Shown one piece after another: positions 40,552-40,715 of a stretch of DNA of 40,715 nucleotides. Under the pieces are notes generated by a model. The model had not been told where the DNA came from, ran no database searches, and saw only the letters and a program-made list of their open reading frames with translations. Location of the stretch: contig DASRJH010000243.1 of assembly GCA_035649575.1 (NCBI GenBank), forward strand, positions 1-40,715, written 5' to 3'. The DNA is from DASVAL01 sp035649575. GTDB lineage: Bacteria > Planctomycetota > UBA1135 > UBA2386. The position numbers and the translations under genes were made by a program. Every line of letters starts with the position of its first letter. Position 1 is the first letter of the stretch.

Positions 40552-40594
40552 GCACCTTCGGCCGAGTCACCTCCATCTGGGCACTCAGTTCTTG
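40552..40594 (+). repeat. 43-bp repeat, copy 2 (right edge of the window)
   Basis: It begins one nucleotide after the stop of the membrane protein gene and matches 37320-37361. If it also precedes a gene, that gene lies beyond the window. The last 120 nt show no gene that can be supported. Confidence 0.7.
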
Positions 40595-40715
40595 CCGCGC
40601 GGCATCGGCAGGGGCGCCGTAAGCGCGCAGCGGAATCCCGTGTGGCACAGCGAGGTGTCGGGCGTCGACTTCATGCGCGTGCCGGGCTGGTAACCGAGAC
40701 AGTAAGCATCGCTGC

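Noticed and set aside
1..40715. CRISPR arrays, tRNA or rRNA genes, and insertion sequences
   Set aside because: No regularly spaced repeats, cloverleaf-like sequence, rRNA stretch or transposase-like protein was found on either strand.

Overview
The window is about 40.7 kb of very GC-rich bacterial DNA, densely packed on both strands, with repeated ATGA/GTGA stop-start overlaps. Secreted Cys-containing beta-rich proteins ending in an NPFG...IG type tail, an ECF sigma factor joined to a membrane-anchored carboxypeptidase-regulatory-like protein, and an eclectic set of metabolic genes all suggest an uncultured-type Planctomycetota lineage. That placement is an inference from gene style, not from a marker gene. 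No rRNA, tRNA, CRISPR array or transposase is visible.

Layout. 1-136: the start of a DUF72/YecE-like gene leaving the window on the minus strand. 348-3703: two tandem paralogous secreted proteins. 3725-11204 (minus): a storage-glucan operon of debranching enzyme, GH57 enzyme and a fused glycogen synthase/alpha-glucan phosphorylase. It is divergent from 11339-13320 (plus), ADP-glucose pyrophosphorylase (glgC) and a family 2 glycosyltransferase. 13364-14359: a methyltransferase sitting between two copies of the glycosyltransferase 3' end. 14729-19390 (minus): radical SAM/SPASM protein, ATP-grasp ligase, alpha/beta-hydrolase and SGNH hydrolase, divergent from another methyltransferase (19583-20263). 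20378-25936: a secreted alpha/alpha-toroid protein, a catalytically degenerate aminotransferase-fold fusion, an SDR oxidoreductase and a PMT-type membrane glycosyltransferase. 26341-31003: a large secreted fungalysin/thermolysin-like metalloprotease and a lipase-maturation-factor-like membrane protein. 31106-35114 (minus): Fes-like esterase, S51-like peptidase, GNAT protein and purine nucleoside phosphorylase. 35274-37234: a third secreted protein and fdhD. 37456-40550: the ECF sigma/membrane protein, split by an apparent one-base frameshift.

How the genes work together. GlgC makes ADP-glucose; the fused synthase/phosphorylase, GH57 enzyme and debranching enzyme would build, remodel and degrade glycogen. 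No GH13 branching enzyme is seen, so GH57 may supply branching or transfer activity. The radical SAM, ATP-grasp and esterase genes look like a small biosynthetic or peptide-modification pathway of unknown product.

The most unusual material lies between genes. A roughly 80-bp repeat containing a TTCCGG-N5-CCGGAA palindrome occurs three times, each time 80-110 nt upstream of a gene and in that gene's orientation. A second, roughly 43-bp repeat precedes the sigma factor and recurs at the right edge of the window. Short copies of gene ends (glycosyltransferase 3' end, ATP-grasp 5' end, esterase middle) lie in the gaps, two of them beside the 80-bp repeat. Together these suggest repeat-associated duplication of gene fragments.
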